Below are positions 1-9,956 of a stretch of DNA of 64,000 bases, piece by piece. Each line of letters begins with the position of its first letter. Positions within the stretch are counted from its first letter, which is position 1. Source of the DNA: Bacteroidota bacterium (GTDB lineage Bacteria > Bacteroidota > Bacteroidia > Bacteroidales > CAIXZF01); contig JAPLDE010000067.1 in assembly GCA_026391855.1 (NCBI GenBank), positions 18,195-82,194 on the forward strand, read 5' to 3'. The notes beneath the pieces were generated by a model, which ran no database searches, was not told where the DNA came from, and was given only the letters and a program-made list of their open reading frames with translations. The position numbers were made by a program, and so were the translations under genes.

Positions 1-2
1 AT

Positions 3-1295
3 CCTATTCGTATCACACTTAGGGGGAAGCGGCTGGAAGCGATAAACCGTTACATGAACCAAAACCCGCTGACCCGGCTAGGTTATGTAGCCAAGGCAGC
101 TACCATTGCCAATGGCTGGAAAAAGTGGCAGGGTGAGCTGAACGGGCTGAAACGCCTGCATACTCTTCAGAATAAAAGAGAACATGAACTGGATTTCCAG
201 GCCTGGGTATTTGCCGACCAGCAACGAAAAACCAAATACCAGCATCTGCTCAAAGAATTTGAAAACACCTACAAGGCTATCACGCCGCTTGACCAGGCAG
301 CCATTTATTACACCGAAGCCGGTCAGGCCATTGAAATGATCGCCTTTGTGAACCGGTTCGGCAGGCTGATCTCGCTGAGCCGGGAGTCGACAACCTCTGA
401 AGAACAGGTCAATAATGAACTTGATCATCTTAAAGAGGGGATCAAAAGTTTCTTCAACAATTACAACCCTGGTATTGACCAGGAAATCATGCCCTTTCTT
501 CTGAGGGAATATGCCTCAAATACTGATCCTGCTTACAGACCAGCCATCTTTGCCTCCGTATCCAATGAATGGAAAGGAGATTACTCCCGGTATACATTCA
601 ATCTTTTCCGGGAATCTGTCTTTACCTCGGAAGAAAAGATCACTTCCTTCCTTAATTCTTACAAACGGTCAAAATACAAAAAGCTGCTGAAGGATCCGTT
701 TTACAAGCTGGCCTTTAGTATTAATGAAGTTTATGCGGAGAAGATCCAGGATCAGTTACAAGTTTACAAAGACAAGATCGACAGCCTGCAACGGATCTAT
801 ACCCGGGCTACCATGGAGATGTCGCCCGGGAAGCGGTTCTACCCCGATGCCAACCTTACGCTGAGGGTGGCTTATGGCAGAATAATGGATTACCACCCTA
901 AAGATGCTGTTGATTATCAGTATTTTACTTCCCTGAAAGGGGTGATGGAAAAAGAGGACGAAACTGTTTACGACCTGGTGGTGAATCCTGTCATAAAGAA
1001 ACTGTATCAAACCGCTGATTTTGGTCCTTATGCCGACAAAGACGGTGAACTTCACACCTGTTTTATTGCCAGTAACCATACCAGCGGCGGGAATTCAGGC
1101 AGCCCTGTTTTTAACGGGGATGGTCAGCTGATCGGCATCAATTTCGACAGGAACTGGGAAGGAACGATGAGCGATATTAACTATGATCCGGAGCAGTGCA
1201 GAAATATCACTGTTGATATACGTTATTGTTTGTTTGTAATGGATAAAGTCTGCGGAGCCGGGCACCTGCTGAAGGAAATGACCCTGGTCAGATAA
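3..1295 (+). CDS. S46 family serine peptidase (dipeptidyl-peptidase 7/11-like), C-terminal part, 5' truncated by window edge
   Basis: Frame is open to the window start (PIRITLRGKRLEAINRYM...); catalytic Ser region TSGGNSGSPVFNGDGQLIGINFDRNWEGTMSDINYDP and C-terminus typical of S46 peptidases. Confidence 0.93.
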   Translation, partial: PIRITLRGKRLEAINRYMNQNPLTRLGYVAKAATIANGWKKWQGELNGLKRLHTLQNKREHELDFQAWVFADQQRKTKYQHLLKEFENTYKAITPLDQAAIYYTEAGQAIEMIAFVNRFGRLISLSRESTTSEEQVNNELDHLKEGIKSFFNNYNPGIDQEIMPFLLREYASNTDPAYRPAIFASVSNEWKGDYSRYTFNLFRESVFTSEEKITSFLNSYKRSKYKKLLKDPFYKLAFSINEVYAEKIQDQLQVYKDKIDSLQRIYTRATMEMSPGKRFYPDANLTLRVAYGRIMDYHPKDAVDYQYFTSLKGVMEKEDETVYDLVVNPVIKKLYQTADFGPYADKDGELHTCFIASNHTSGGNSGSPVFNGDGQLIGINFDRNWEGTMSDINYDPEQCRNITVDIRYCLFVMDKVCGAGHLLKEMTLVR

Positions 1296-1314
1296 GCCGG
1301 GTTGCCTGGTATTT

Positions 1315-1746
1315 TTATTCGGCTACCGGATCAATTTCTGCCAGGTAGTGCATCCAGTAATACCTGTCGATGCGCATCTGGGTAAGCGGGCTGCTGTTTT
1401 CCAGCTTAATGAAGGAATCAACCTGTTGCGGCCAGTATTTCGCAGCACTTTCAATATTTTCCAGCACACTTTTTTCTGCTGATCCGGATTCAACAGGTGT
1501 AGTAGCCGTGTTTTGGGAAATACAAACCGAATGACCGGGTCCGGCAGTTGTGGTGCAACTATTTTTCAATGAAGAAGGGTTAGCCGCGCAGGTATTTGTG
1601 GTAACGACGGTTTTATGATAATTTCCTGCATGAAGAACAGTCCTGAAAACAGCCGTGTTGACAGACAATATACCTAGTACCGTTACCATAACCGGTAATA
1701 ATACGACTTTTATTACATAACTGGTTATAACAGAGATTGTTGACAT
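1315..1746 (-). CDS. Hypothetical membrane/exported protein
   Basis: 143-aa ORF with N-terminal hydrophobic segment (VIKVVLLPVMVTVLGILSV); no recognised family. Confidence 0.5.
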   Translation of the reverse strand: MSTISVITSYVIKVVLLPVMVTVLGILSVNTAVFRTVLHAGNYHKTVVTTNTCAANPSSLKNSCTTTAGPGHSVCISQNTATTPVESGSAEKSVLENIESAAKYWPQQVDSFIKLENSSPLTQMRIDRYYWMHYLAEIDPVAE

Positions 1747-2002
1747 GACTTCTGGTGTTTGGGTTTTTTAATGTGGGGTTGATTTTGTTTGATAATATGA
1801 CGCAAAACTACCCCCATTGTTACAACCCCGCCATAAGAAATCGGCAAAAAAGGGAAAAACCCTGACTAATGGAGAAGAAACGCCTTCAAATCCGGATTCT
1901 GAGAGAACTGGTCTCTGAATTTACCCGGCAAATTTCATTGGATTCCGTAAACACCTTGATAATCAATGAAAATGAAATCAGGCAGGGGCTGGTCCCTGTC
2001 AC

Positions 2003-2436
2003 TCATTTCTTTTCTTCATCTTCTATCAAACTTTCTCTTAAATCAAGTAATTCCCGATGTCGTGAAAGCGCTTCATTCCTTTCCTTTTTGAGGAGATTGA
2101 TAAAATCTTTAACTCCGACAGGTTCATTGCCATTTGCATGGATCAGCACTATACTCCCGTTTACCGGCCATTGCCCTTTGGCAAGCCAGGCATCACTCCC
2201 TACCGGGATAAGCCCGAATTTCAAAATCCTGTTATAAATTTCTTTATCAGAAATAAGACCCGTAAAACGATCAATTCCTCCTTGCCATCTTTGTTGAGGG
2301 TCCATCCTGTGCAGCGAACATAATCCGTAATGACCTGTCCCGAAGCCATTTCCGGTAACAATATCAGTATCAGGACTCCTTTCAGGATTAACCTGAACCA
2401 CTGCCTGTTAATTAAATGCAAAATATAGTTATACAT
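2003..2436 (-). pseudogene. Hypothetical exported protein, probably frameshifted
   Basis: Signal-peptide-like start in one frame (MYNYILHLINRQWFRLILKGVLILILLPEMASGQ..., ORF 2221-2436) and a coherent C-terminal half in another (...DRFTGLISDKEIYNRILKFGLIPVGSDAW..., ORF 2003-2401). Confidence 0.4.
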
Positions 2437-2532
2437 TTAATAAAAGAAACTGAACCAGGCAATAAGGTTGCTTTAACTTTTTACAATGAATCACTTTTCA
2501 GTAACTCATTTCCAAATTTCCAAATTTCCAAA

Positions 2533-3241
2533 TCATCTATCAATCCTCCGTCTTACCTTAGTCCAAGTTTCAGTGATCAGGAAACTCTCCTCCATATAAC
2601 CAACCATTTTTTCAAATTTTTTCATGGGTACGGCAAAGGACAGCAGGTGTCCGGACACACAGGGCCGTGCTGAAGGATCGAACATGCCGATGACCGCCCT
2701 CGGCCTTTCCGCTTGAATTTCCATGTATGGATAATGAACAATGGAACCGCAACCGGCTCCAAAGGGGGTAAAGGTACCGTTAGGTTCAACCTGGTCGAAA
2801 TTAGCCAGGGTGAACAGCCCGGAAAGCACATCGGGAGGGGCAAAGAAGACAACCACCTCGGGATTGTCGGTTACCCGGAGCTGATCCCATCTTTTAAAAA
2901 CAATGTTCAGTCCTTTTTTCGACAAATTCTGCTGGTGTTTCATCAATTCATTTACCATTTCAGGTGTCCGGATATACCTTTCCCCTTCCATTTCTTCATT
3001 CCCGCATGAAAGAAAATACTCGAACCCCGGCCGCATTTCATTGGTAAAACCAAGATACCTTTTTGCGCCTCCACAGTTGACCGCATCTGCCTGATAAACA
3101 ATTGATTTCCCGTTTCTGACCTTTACCAGTTCGCCGATCAGACAACTCCAATCCCTTGATTTTTCTGCCCATTGGGCTCCTCCGTCACCCGAGGTATAGT
3201 AAAATGTAATGGAGGAAATTTTCTTTAAGTTCTATGTTCAT
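2533..3241 (-). pseudogene. DUF169 family protein, disrupted near the N-terminus
   Basis: ITFYYTSGDGGAQWAEKSRDWSCLIGELVKVRNGKSIVYQADAVNCGGAKRYLGFTNEMRPGFEYFLSCG... is DUF169-like; ATG at 3241 (MNIELKENFLHY...) is in another frame and the intervening N-terminal segment is missing. Confidence 0.6.
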
Positions 3242-3432
3242 GGTAAAAAAATGTTGTTTTTCCTGATAAGTACAATAATGTCAGGCATTTTGTGCACCAG
3301 TATTGCATCGACCCAGCATAACCGGAATATGCATCACATGCAGCTAACTAAATTTACTGCACCCTTTTTCATCCTTCACCTGGTAAAATTAAACATTTCC
3401 TGAACCCGAATACCAGAACACCCGAACACATT

Positions 3433-5775
3433 TTAAAACTCGATCTTATAGCTCAGGTTGGGTATTACCAGCTGGTTAATATCACTTTTAACCGTTTGGG
3501 TCATTTTATCAAAATAATATCCATTTAACTCTTTATAACCCAATACGTTAATAAAATTGAATGCCCATATTCCTGCATACTTTGGTTTGTTAACCCGATA
3601 GGTGGTTGAAAAGGAAAGGATGCACGCACCGGGTTTACGTTGTGTGAAAGCCCGGGACACATCTTCAACAATATCCTGGGCGGCATAAGTTGCGGTTATA
3701 TCCACCGGGTTCATGTAATCCCCACCCATCAGGCAGAGCTTGCCATTGATATTGAAGATATTGTTGTTGTTCCGGCCTGTATTCCACTCCTTACCTACGA
3801 GCAGGTTAACCACATAATTCTTATTGAAGCGGGCGTTTCTCTCAATCCCGTCTCCACCCCGGTACTTCGAATCGAAGAGAGAAGCGGTAAAAAGATAATA
3901 ATAGCCCTGGTTCAGAAACCGTTCAACCGTAAAATCAACTCCAATATTTCTTCCTTTTCCTTTATTTATGAGTGAATCGTTAAAATACATCCCACTTTCG
4001 AGGTTTTGCAGGGAATAATAAGTGTTTGGAATGACAGGGATGCTGAACAGCATTTGATAGTAAGGTTCAATTTTTAAACGGGTTTGACTGTTCAGTTTCA
4101 CTTCATAGGAGAGGACAACATGGTGAGCCTTTGAGAAGTCAAGGTTTTTGTTTGGTTCTGTGGTACCGGCAGCTGATTGTTGCCTGACCAGGTAGAAATT
4201 CAGCATTTCAAGCTGACTGTGCAGTCCGTAAGACAGGGCAATGGTCCGGGAAGGATTCAGTTTCCAGCTCAGCCCGATGCGGGGTTCAAGGCTGGTATTC
4301 CTGTTCAGCACAAAGTACTGGGTGTGCAAGCCGAGGTTGGCAGTTAATTTTCCTGTCATTCTTAAGGTTGACTGTGAATATACCTGAAGCAGATAACTGC
4401 TGCCATGGTCCATCACGTAAGTAAGCAGATTGTCCTGGCCGACCGGGGCTTTTTGAATATCCAGATTATACTGAAGCCGGTCCAGTATAAACCCTGTTTT
4501 ATTGGTATGGAGCGGGCTGAATTTGTGGTTGATAAAGCCGGAGAGCGAGTATTTCCAGGAATTGTTATCAATCTTATTGGTGGGGAACAGCACTCCTGCT
4601 GAATGATAGCTTTTCTGGAGCAAAGACAGCCCGTTTCCGGAAGCGGCCAGCGAGGTGCTGATAAAGGTTCTGTTTCCGGAAGTCCATTTGTGATTTAATC
4701 CCAATGCGCTCATAAAGAGGTCGGTACGATATGATTGTTTGTCGATGTCCAATTTCCATTTAGCTGAATCTTTTTTGGCATCCCTTCCCTGGTAGTCGAG
4801 GGCTCCGATTCCCCAGAGGGAGAAAGTCCCGGCATTTGCTGTCGGAAAGTTCAGTTTAAACGACAGATCCTGATATTTGAGTTTTCCCATTTCAGGAGGA
4901 AGAATGGGTGCGATAAGGGCAAAGGTGGAATACCTGTAATTAAACAGGTAGGAAGCCTTACCTCCTTTTATCAGAGGACCTTCTGAAGAAACGTCCATAC
5001 CGATGACTCCTGCCTGTAAGGTATACTCCCTTTTATCGCTGTTGCCGGTGCGCAACCTGATGTCAAACACTCCGGAAAGAGCATTTCCATATTCTGCAGG
5101 AAAAGCGCCGGTAATAAAATCGGAGTTGGCCAGCACCTGGCTGCTCAGTGCGGTTATACCGCCAGCCCCCACTGAAATGATATTGGCAAAGTGACTGGGG
5201 TTGTTGATCTCCACTCCTTCCATCCGCCAAAGCAGCCCCTTGGGTGCATTTCCCCTGATGACGATACCATTGCTTCCGAGGTTGCTTGATACCCCGGCAA
5301 AAGAAGAAGCAAGCCGGGCAGGGTCGTCGAAACCACCGGCATAACGGTTGGCTTCCTCTACACTCAGCTGCCGGGCACTCACCGTTGCCAGGGCATTGAT
5401 AGGGTCACCCTTGTCGGCCCTGATAACAACCCCTTTCATACTAACGGCATTTTCTTTCAACCCGGCATTAAGGACCACTTCCTTTCCGGAACCAACCAAA
5501 ACCTCGTTCATAATCAGCTCTTCATATCCGATAAAACTCATTTTGACCGTATACCGGCCTACCGGAACATTCTTAATACTGAAGTCTCCATTAATATCAG
5601 TTGACGAACCCAGCAGGGGATTTGTTCCCATCACCACTACATTGGCCCCTGGCAAAGAAACCTGTGTCTCCCTGTCAACTACTTTCCCTTTAACGGTTTG
5701 TGTGACCACTTGTCCGGCTGCCGGAAAAAAAGCAACACAAAACAACCCCTGAATAATCATTAACCTGAAATTCAT
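3433..5775 (-). CDS. TonB-dependent receptor with carboxypeptidase-regulatory-like N-terminal domain
   Basis: Signal peptide, VKGKVVDRETQVSLPGANVVVMGTNPLLGSSTDINGDFSIKNVPVGRYTV followed by plug and beta-barrel. Confidence 0.93.
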   Translation of the reverse strand: MNFRLMIIQGLFCVAFFPAAGQVVTQTVKGKVVDRETQVSLPGANVVVMGTNPLLGSSTDINGDFSIKNVPVGRYTVKMSFIGYEELIMNEVLVGSGKEVVLNAGLKENAVSMKGVVIRADKGDPINALATVSARQLSVEEANRYAGGFDDPARLASSFAGVSSNLGSNGIVIRGNAPKGLLWRMEGVEINNPSHFANIISVGAGGITALSSQVLANSDFITGAFPAEYGNALSGVFDIRLRTGNSDKREYTLQAGVIGMDVSSEGPLIKGGKASYLFNYRYSTFALIAPILPPEMGKLKYQDLSFKLNFPTANAGTFSLWGIGALDYQGRDAKKDSAKWKLDIDKQSYRTDLFMSALGLNHKWTSGNRTFISTSLAASGNGLSLLQKSYHSAGVLFPTNKIDNNSWKYSLSGFINHKFSPLHTNKTGFILDRLQYNLDIQKAPVGQDNLLTYVMDHGSSYLLQVYSQSTLRMTGKLTANLGLHTQYFVLNRNTSLEPRIGLSWKLNPSRTIALSYGLHSQLEMLNFYLVRQQSAAGTTEPNKNLDFSKAHHVVLSYEVKLNSQTRLKIEPYYQMLFSIPVIPNTYYSLQNLESGMYFNDSLINKGKGRNIGVDFTVERFLNQGYYYLFTASLFDSKYRGGDGIERNARFNKNYVVNLLVGKEWNTGRNNNNIFNINGKLCLMGGDYMNPVDITATYAAQDIVEDVSRAFTQRKPGACILSFSTTYRVNKPKYAGIWAFNFINVLGYKELNGYYFDKMTQTVKSDINQLVIPNLSYKIEF

Positions 5776-5847
5776 AGATGAAATTTTAATATTTTTGCAA
5801 AGGTCGCGGGAGCGAATAAGGCTAACAATACTGAAATATCAGTATTT

Positions 5848-6612
5848 ATGGAGAAAACAACAGAACAGCTTCAGAAAGAGTATGATGCGTTGCTGAACAC
5901 CCAGTGTTTTACTGAAAAGGACCTGGATTACCGCATACTGGAGCAACATATTCCTCACCTGGAAAGGATCAGTGAGATCAGCAACAGTGTGATCATGGTC
6001 TTCGACCTGTATAAAAGGGAGCATGTGTATGTTTCCGCCAATATTTCGCACATCCTGGACCTGGACCCTGACAAGTGTCATGGTGAGCCCAGCTATATTA
6101 ACGAAAGGATCCATCCGGATGACCTTTATTGTATGCTGGATGCCGGGCTGTATTTCCTGAAATACGGGCTGACCATCCCGGTGGAAAAGCGAAGAGAGAG
6201 TAAACTGGTGAATACCTACCGGGTATTGAATGAAAAGAACAAGTATATCCGGGTGATCGAGCAGCAGATCTGCATTGAAAATGATATTCGCGGAAACGCC
6301 TGGCTGTCCCTGGGCATTATCGATATTTCTCCCGACCAGTCACCCGATGCTCCATTTCGAAGCCGGCTGATCGATACCCGTTCAGGGGCCATTTACCTCT
6401 TTCCTCCCCAGAATAAAGAGGATATGCTCACTTCGCGTGAAAAGGAAATTCTCCAGTTGATCGCTAACGGGCTGATCAGCAAACAGATAGCTGACAGGCT
6501 GTATATCAGTGTAAATACCGTTAATACCCACCGTCAGCGGATACTGGAAAAACTCAGAGCCGACAATACGGTGGAAGCTATCAGGTATGCTTCGGGATTG
6601 GGAATCCTGTGA
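5848..6612 (+). CDS. LuxR-family transcriptional regulator with PAS-like N-terminal domain
   Basis: C-terminal LTSREKEILQLIANGLISKQIADRLYISVNTVNTHRQRILEKL HTH. Confidence 0.9.
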   Translation: MEKTTEQLQKEYDALLNTQCFTEKDLDYRILEQHIPHLERISEISNSVIMVFDLYKREHVYVSANISHILDLDPDKCHGEPSYINERIHPDDLYCMLDAGLYFLKYGLTIPVEKRRESKLVNTYRVLNEKNKYIRVIEQQICIENDIRGNAWLSLGIIDISPDQSPDAPFRSRLIDTRSGAIYLFPPQNKEDMLTSREKEILQLIANGLISKQIADRLYISVNTVNTHRQRILEKLRADNTVEAIRYASGLGIL

Positions 6613-6615
6613 GAA

Positions 6616-6714
6616 AGGTTATGGAGGGTATGAAGGTTATGAAGGTTATGAAGGTTATGAAGGTTATGAAGGTTATGAAGGTTATGAAGGTTATGAAGGT
6701 TATGGAGGGTAGTA
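6616..6714 (+). repeat. 9-bp tandem repeat (AGGTTATGA)
   Basis: Seven perfect copies of aggttatga at 6634-6696, flanked by degenerate units aggttatgg agggtatga (left) and aggttatgg agggtagta (right). Confidence 0.97.
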
Positions 6715-6736
6715 ACAATTTATTAAATATATTATA

Positions 6737-8371
6737 ATGAAAATCAAGGTTTTATGTATTTTGGTTTTTGGTACTTTTGGTATTTTTAACCAGGTATCTT
6801 TTGCTCAGGTTCCCGGATGGTTGTGGGCTAAATGTTCGTCAGGGTCGGGAATGGATTTGGCTTACTGTATAACAACAGATTCCCAGGGGAATATTTATCA
6901 GGCCGGAAGGTTTGATAGTTACACCCTCATTTTTGATACCATTACACTGACGAATTCGGGATACATTGATCTTTTTCTGGTAAAATACAATGCCAACGGA
7001 CATGTTGTCTGGGCAAAAACAGCAAATGGGCCGGGAAATGATGAAGTCAGGGCCGTTGCTGTGGATCCGTCAGGAAATATTTATATTTCAGGCGAATTTG
7101 ACGGATCGTTTCTGAACTTTGGTACTATAACATTGACAAGTAATGGAAATGCGGATCTTTTTCTTGCCAGGTACGATTCAGATGGAAATGTTGTCTGGGC
7201 CAGAAGCACAGGTGGTTTATCGACAGAATCCTCAACTTCCGTTGCCTGCGATCTGTCAGGTAATGTTTACATCACCGGAGAATTTGGCAGTTCAACCATC
7301 ACCTTCGACACTATAACCCTGACGAACCATGGTTTATACCTGGCAAAATACGATCCCAGCGGAAATGTTTTATGGGCTAAATGTGCAGACGGAACAAACT
7401 CAGGTTACCCCGGATCTGTTGCAACCGACGCTTCCGGAAACTGTTATGTAACAGGGTATTTCTGGGCTCCCTCTCTTACCTTTGGCAGTGTAACCCTGAC
7501 AACTGCCGATAACGGTGAAATTTTTCTTTTAAAATTCAATTCTCAAGGAGATATAATTTGGGGAAAATCTGCAGGAGGTCCTTTAACTGATAATGGCTGT
7601 TCCGTGGCAGTGGATGCATCAGGTAATGTTTATGTGTCGGGAATATTTTACAGTCCTGCCATTATGTTTGACTCCATTTTCCTGACCAATGCAAGTTTTA
7701 GTGGTATTAACGATGATCTGTTCCTTGCCAAATACGATGCCGAAGGAAATGTGCTCTGGGCCAGAAGCGCAGGAGGGACCTATATCGATGAAGCACGGGG
7801 TGTTGCTGTAGATGGATCAGGCAATGCATATATAACAGGAATATTTAACAATCCCACCCTGGTCTTTGGTTCCACTGTTTTGTCTAATGCGGGCCAGGAT
7901 GATCTGTTTGTAACAATGTACGATGCCAATGGCAATATCAAGTGGGCAAAAAGTGCCGGTGGATATTATTATGATGAAGTTACTGCCATTGCTTTGGATG
8001 CTTTAGGAAGTATTTATTTGACCGGGCAGTTCAAAAGTAACACGCTCATCTTTGGTCCTGATACATTAATGAATACTGGTCTGTGGAATATTTTCCTTGC
8101 CAAAGCAGGGGTTATCGGTGTAGGTATGGATGAGATAACCGATCCCTTAAACGTGAAAGCTTTTCCAAATCCTGTCACAGATTACCTTTATGTTATTGTT
8201 CCTCAACAATCTGAAATAGAGATGTCTGATATAACCGGAAAGGTCATTAAAACAATTAAAACCGGGGAAACAAAGACGACATTAAATGTTTCCTTTCTAT
8301 CTGGTGGTATTTATGTTTTGAAGGTAAAGGCTGAAAATCAGGTGTTCACCACAAAATTTGTAAAAGAATAA
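6737..8371 (+). CDS. SBBP-type beta-propeller repeat protein with T9SS C-terminal sorting domain
   Basis: Repeated 'YDANGNVVWAKSAGG...VAVDxSGNxYITGxF' motifs; C-terminal FPNPVTDYLYV...GGIYVLKVKAENQVFTTKFVKE. Confidence 0.93.
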   Translation: MKIKVLCILVFGTFGIFNQVSFAQVPGWLWAKCSSGSGMDLAYCITTDSQGNIYQAGRFDSYTLIFDTITLTNSGYIDLFLVKYNANGHVVWAKTANGPGNDEVRAVAVDPSGNIYISGEFDGSFLNFGTITLTSNGNADLFLARYDSDGNVVWARSTGGLSTESSTSVACDLSGNVYITGEFGSSTITFDTITLTNHGLYLAKYDPSGNVLWAKCADGTNSGYPGSVATDASGNCYVTGYFWAPSLTFGSVTLTTADNGEIFLLKFNSQGDIIWGKSAGGPLTDNGCSVAVDASGNVYVSGIFYSPAIMFDSIFLTNASFSGINDDLFLAKYDAEGNVLWARSAGGTYIDEARGVAVDGSGNAYITGIFNNPTLVFGSTVLSNAGQDDLFVTMYDANGNIKWAKSAGGYYYDEVTAIALDALGSIYLTGQFKSNTLIFGPDTLMNTGLWNIFLAKAGVIGVGMDEITDPLNVKAFPNPVTDYLYVIVPQQSEIEMSDITGKVIKTIKTGETKTTLNVSFLSGGIYVLKVKAENQVFTTKFVKE

Positions 8372-8480
8372 CCTACTCAGCCGGATTTGTTAACCGGTTG
8401 GACTGGTTCAGCAGAGAGTTGTTTCAAATATTATTTGCGCCGTTAAACATAAGCGTCCCTTTTTAAAGGAATATGAGGTT

Positions 8481-9908
8481 TTATTCAAAGAACTCCTCTT
8501 TGAAATTAAGCAGGTATAGCCTGGTAGTGGCGCGGGTTACCGCAGTATACAGCCAACGGAGGTATTCGATATTCACCATATCTTCGGTAAGATAGCCCTG
8601 GTCGACGATCACATTTTCCCATTGCCCTCCCTGGGTTTTATGACAGGTAAGGGCATAGGCAAATTTCACCTGTAATGCATTGTAATACTTATTGTTACGT
8701 ACTTTTTCAAGACGATGACGCTTATTGGGAATCTCCATATAATCGGCCATCACTTCCTGGAAGAATTTATTGTGATCGGCAAAAGAAAGAGAGGCCGCTT
8801 CGCTGGTCAGTGTGTCCAGCAGGAGGATCACTTCCAGGTCCGTTTCCTCCGGGTAATCGATAAGCCTGATCAGGGCCTCCGCGAAACGGAAGCCATACAA
8901 TTCGGTCCTTTTCTTTATCCGTAGCACTTCAACGATATCACCGTTGGCGATAAAACCGGCGGTAGACTCTGCAGGCAGCCAGAAATAATTATTTCTGACT
9001 ACCATCAGGTAATCGCCGGCTCCTATTTCATCTTCCCTGAACAGTATCCTGTTCCTGATCCCCTGGTTGAAAAGATTCGCTCTTTTATTTGAACGTGTTA
9101 CAACAACGGTATTTTCCAGGTTATCCCTTGAAAAGTGGGTATTCAGCAGCTCTTCCAGTTCCTGGGGCGGGAGCTGAACGATGTCCTGGTAGTTTTGTAA
9201 GCGGAAGAAAGGTGGTTGTGGCTTTTCCTCCCCGATTTTTTGCCTTATCCTGGTGGCATTGCTCAGGATACCCGATTCTTCCGCCTGACGCATTACTTCC
9301 GTCAGTTCAAACGAATCCCCGTCGGTATGGAAATTACTTTTCAGATAGGCAGGATCGAGGGCAGGGCTGTTCAGGCTGCCTACCGGCGGAAGCTGGGCCG
9401 TATCGCCCAGAAAAAGGAGAAAATTATTTTCATTGGAGAACACATAGTGAAAAAGATCGTCGAGCAGGCTTTTCCCCGAAAAGAATGAACCGTCGGCAGG
9501 ACTGGTGAAATCAGGGATCATGGAAGCTTCATCGATAATGAACAAGGTATCGCTGTGGGGGTTTGGCATCACCGACAGGTGGACCGAACCGTCGGATGAG
9601 GATTGCGGACGGTAGATTTTCTTATGGATAGTATAGGCCCTTTTTCCTGAATAGCCCGAAAGCACCTTGGCTGCCCTGCCCGTGGGAGCCAGCAGTACGG
9701 ATCGTTTGGCCATGGCAGGCAGAATTTTCACCAGGGCTGAAACAATGGTTGTTTTACCTGTACCGGCATATCCTCTCAGGACAAAAACAGGACGGTCGGA
9801 TGTTGAGAGCAAAAACCCCGAAAGCCTGGCAATGAGTGTTTTTTGCCCTTCCGTAGGCTCATAAGGGAACTGACGAAGAAAATTATCGTTGATCTGCTTT
9901 TGGTTCAT
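8481..9908 (-). CDS. ATP-dependent DNA helicase, RecD-like (UvrD C-terminal type)
   Basis: Walker A GYAGTGKTT, LFIIDEASMI, C-terminal ALTCHKTQGGQWENVIVD...YTAVTRATTRLYLL. Confidence 0.93.
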   Translation of the reverse strand: MNQKQINDNFLRQFPYEPTEGQKTLIARLSGFLLSTSDRPVFVLRGYAGTGKTTIVSALVKILPAMAKRSVLLAPTGRAAKVLSGYSGKRAYTIHKKIYRPQSSSDGSVHLSVMPNPHSDTLFIIDEASMIPDFTSPADGSFFSGKSLLDDLFHYVFSNENNFLLFLGDTAQLPPVGSLNSPALDPAYLKSNFHTDGDSFELTEVMRQAEESGILSNATRIRQKIGEEKPQPPFFRLQNYQDIVQLPPQELEELLNTHFSRDNLENTVVVTRSNKRANLFNQGIRNRILFREDEIGAGDYLMVVRNNYFWLPAESTAGFIANGDIVEVLRIKKRTELYGFRFAEALIRLIDYPEETDLEVILLLDTLTSEAASLSFADHNKFFQEVMADYMEIPNKRHRLEKVRNNKYYNALQVKFAYALTCHKTQGGQWENVIVDQGYLTEDMVNIEYLRWLYTAVTRATTRLYLLNFKEEFFE

Positions 9909-9956
9909 TCAAATAATCCTTTTCCTTTTACTATTTCAATCCGATGTTTATAAAGG

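Noticed and set aside
6616-6714. 9-bp repeats considered as CRISPR or iteron-type replication origin
   Set aside because: Units too short and contiguous for CRISPR; no replication initiator gene or AT-rich DUE nearby.
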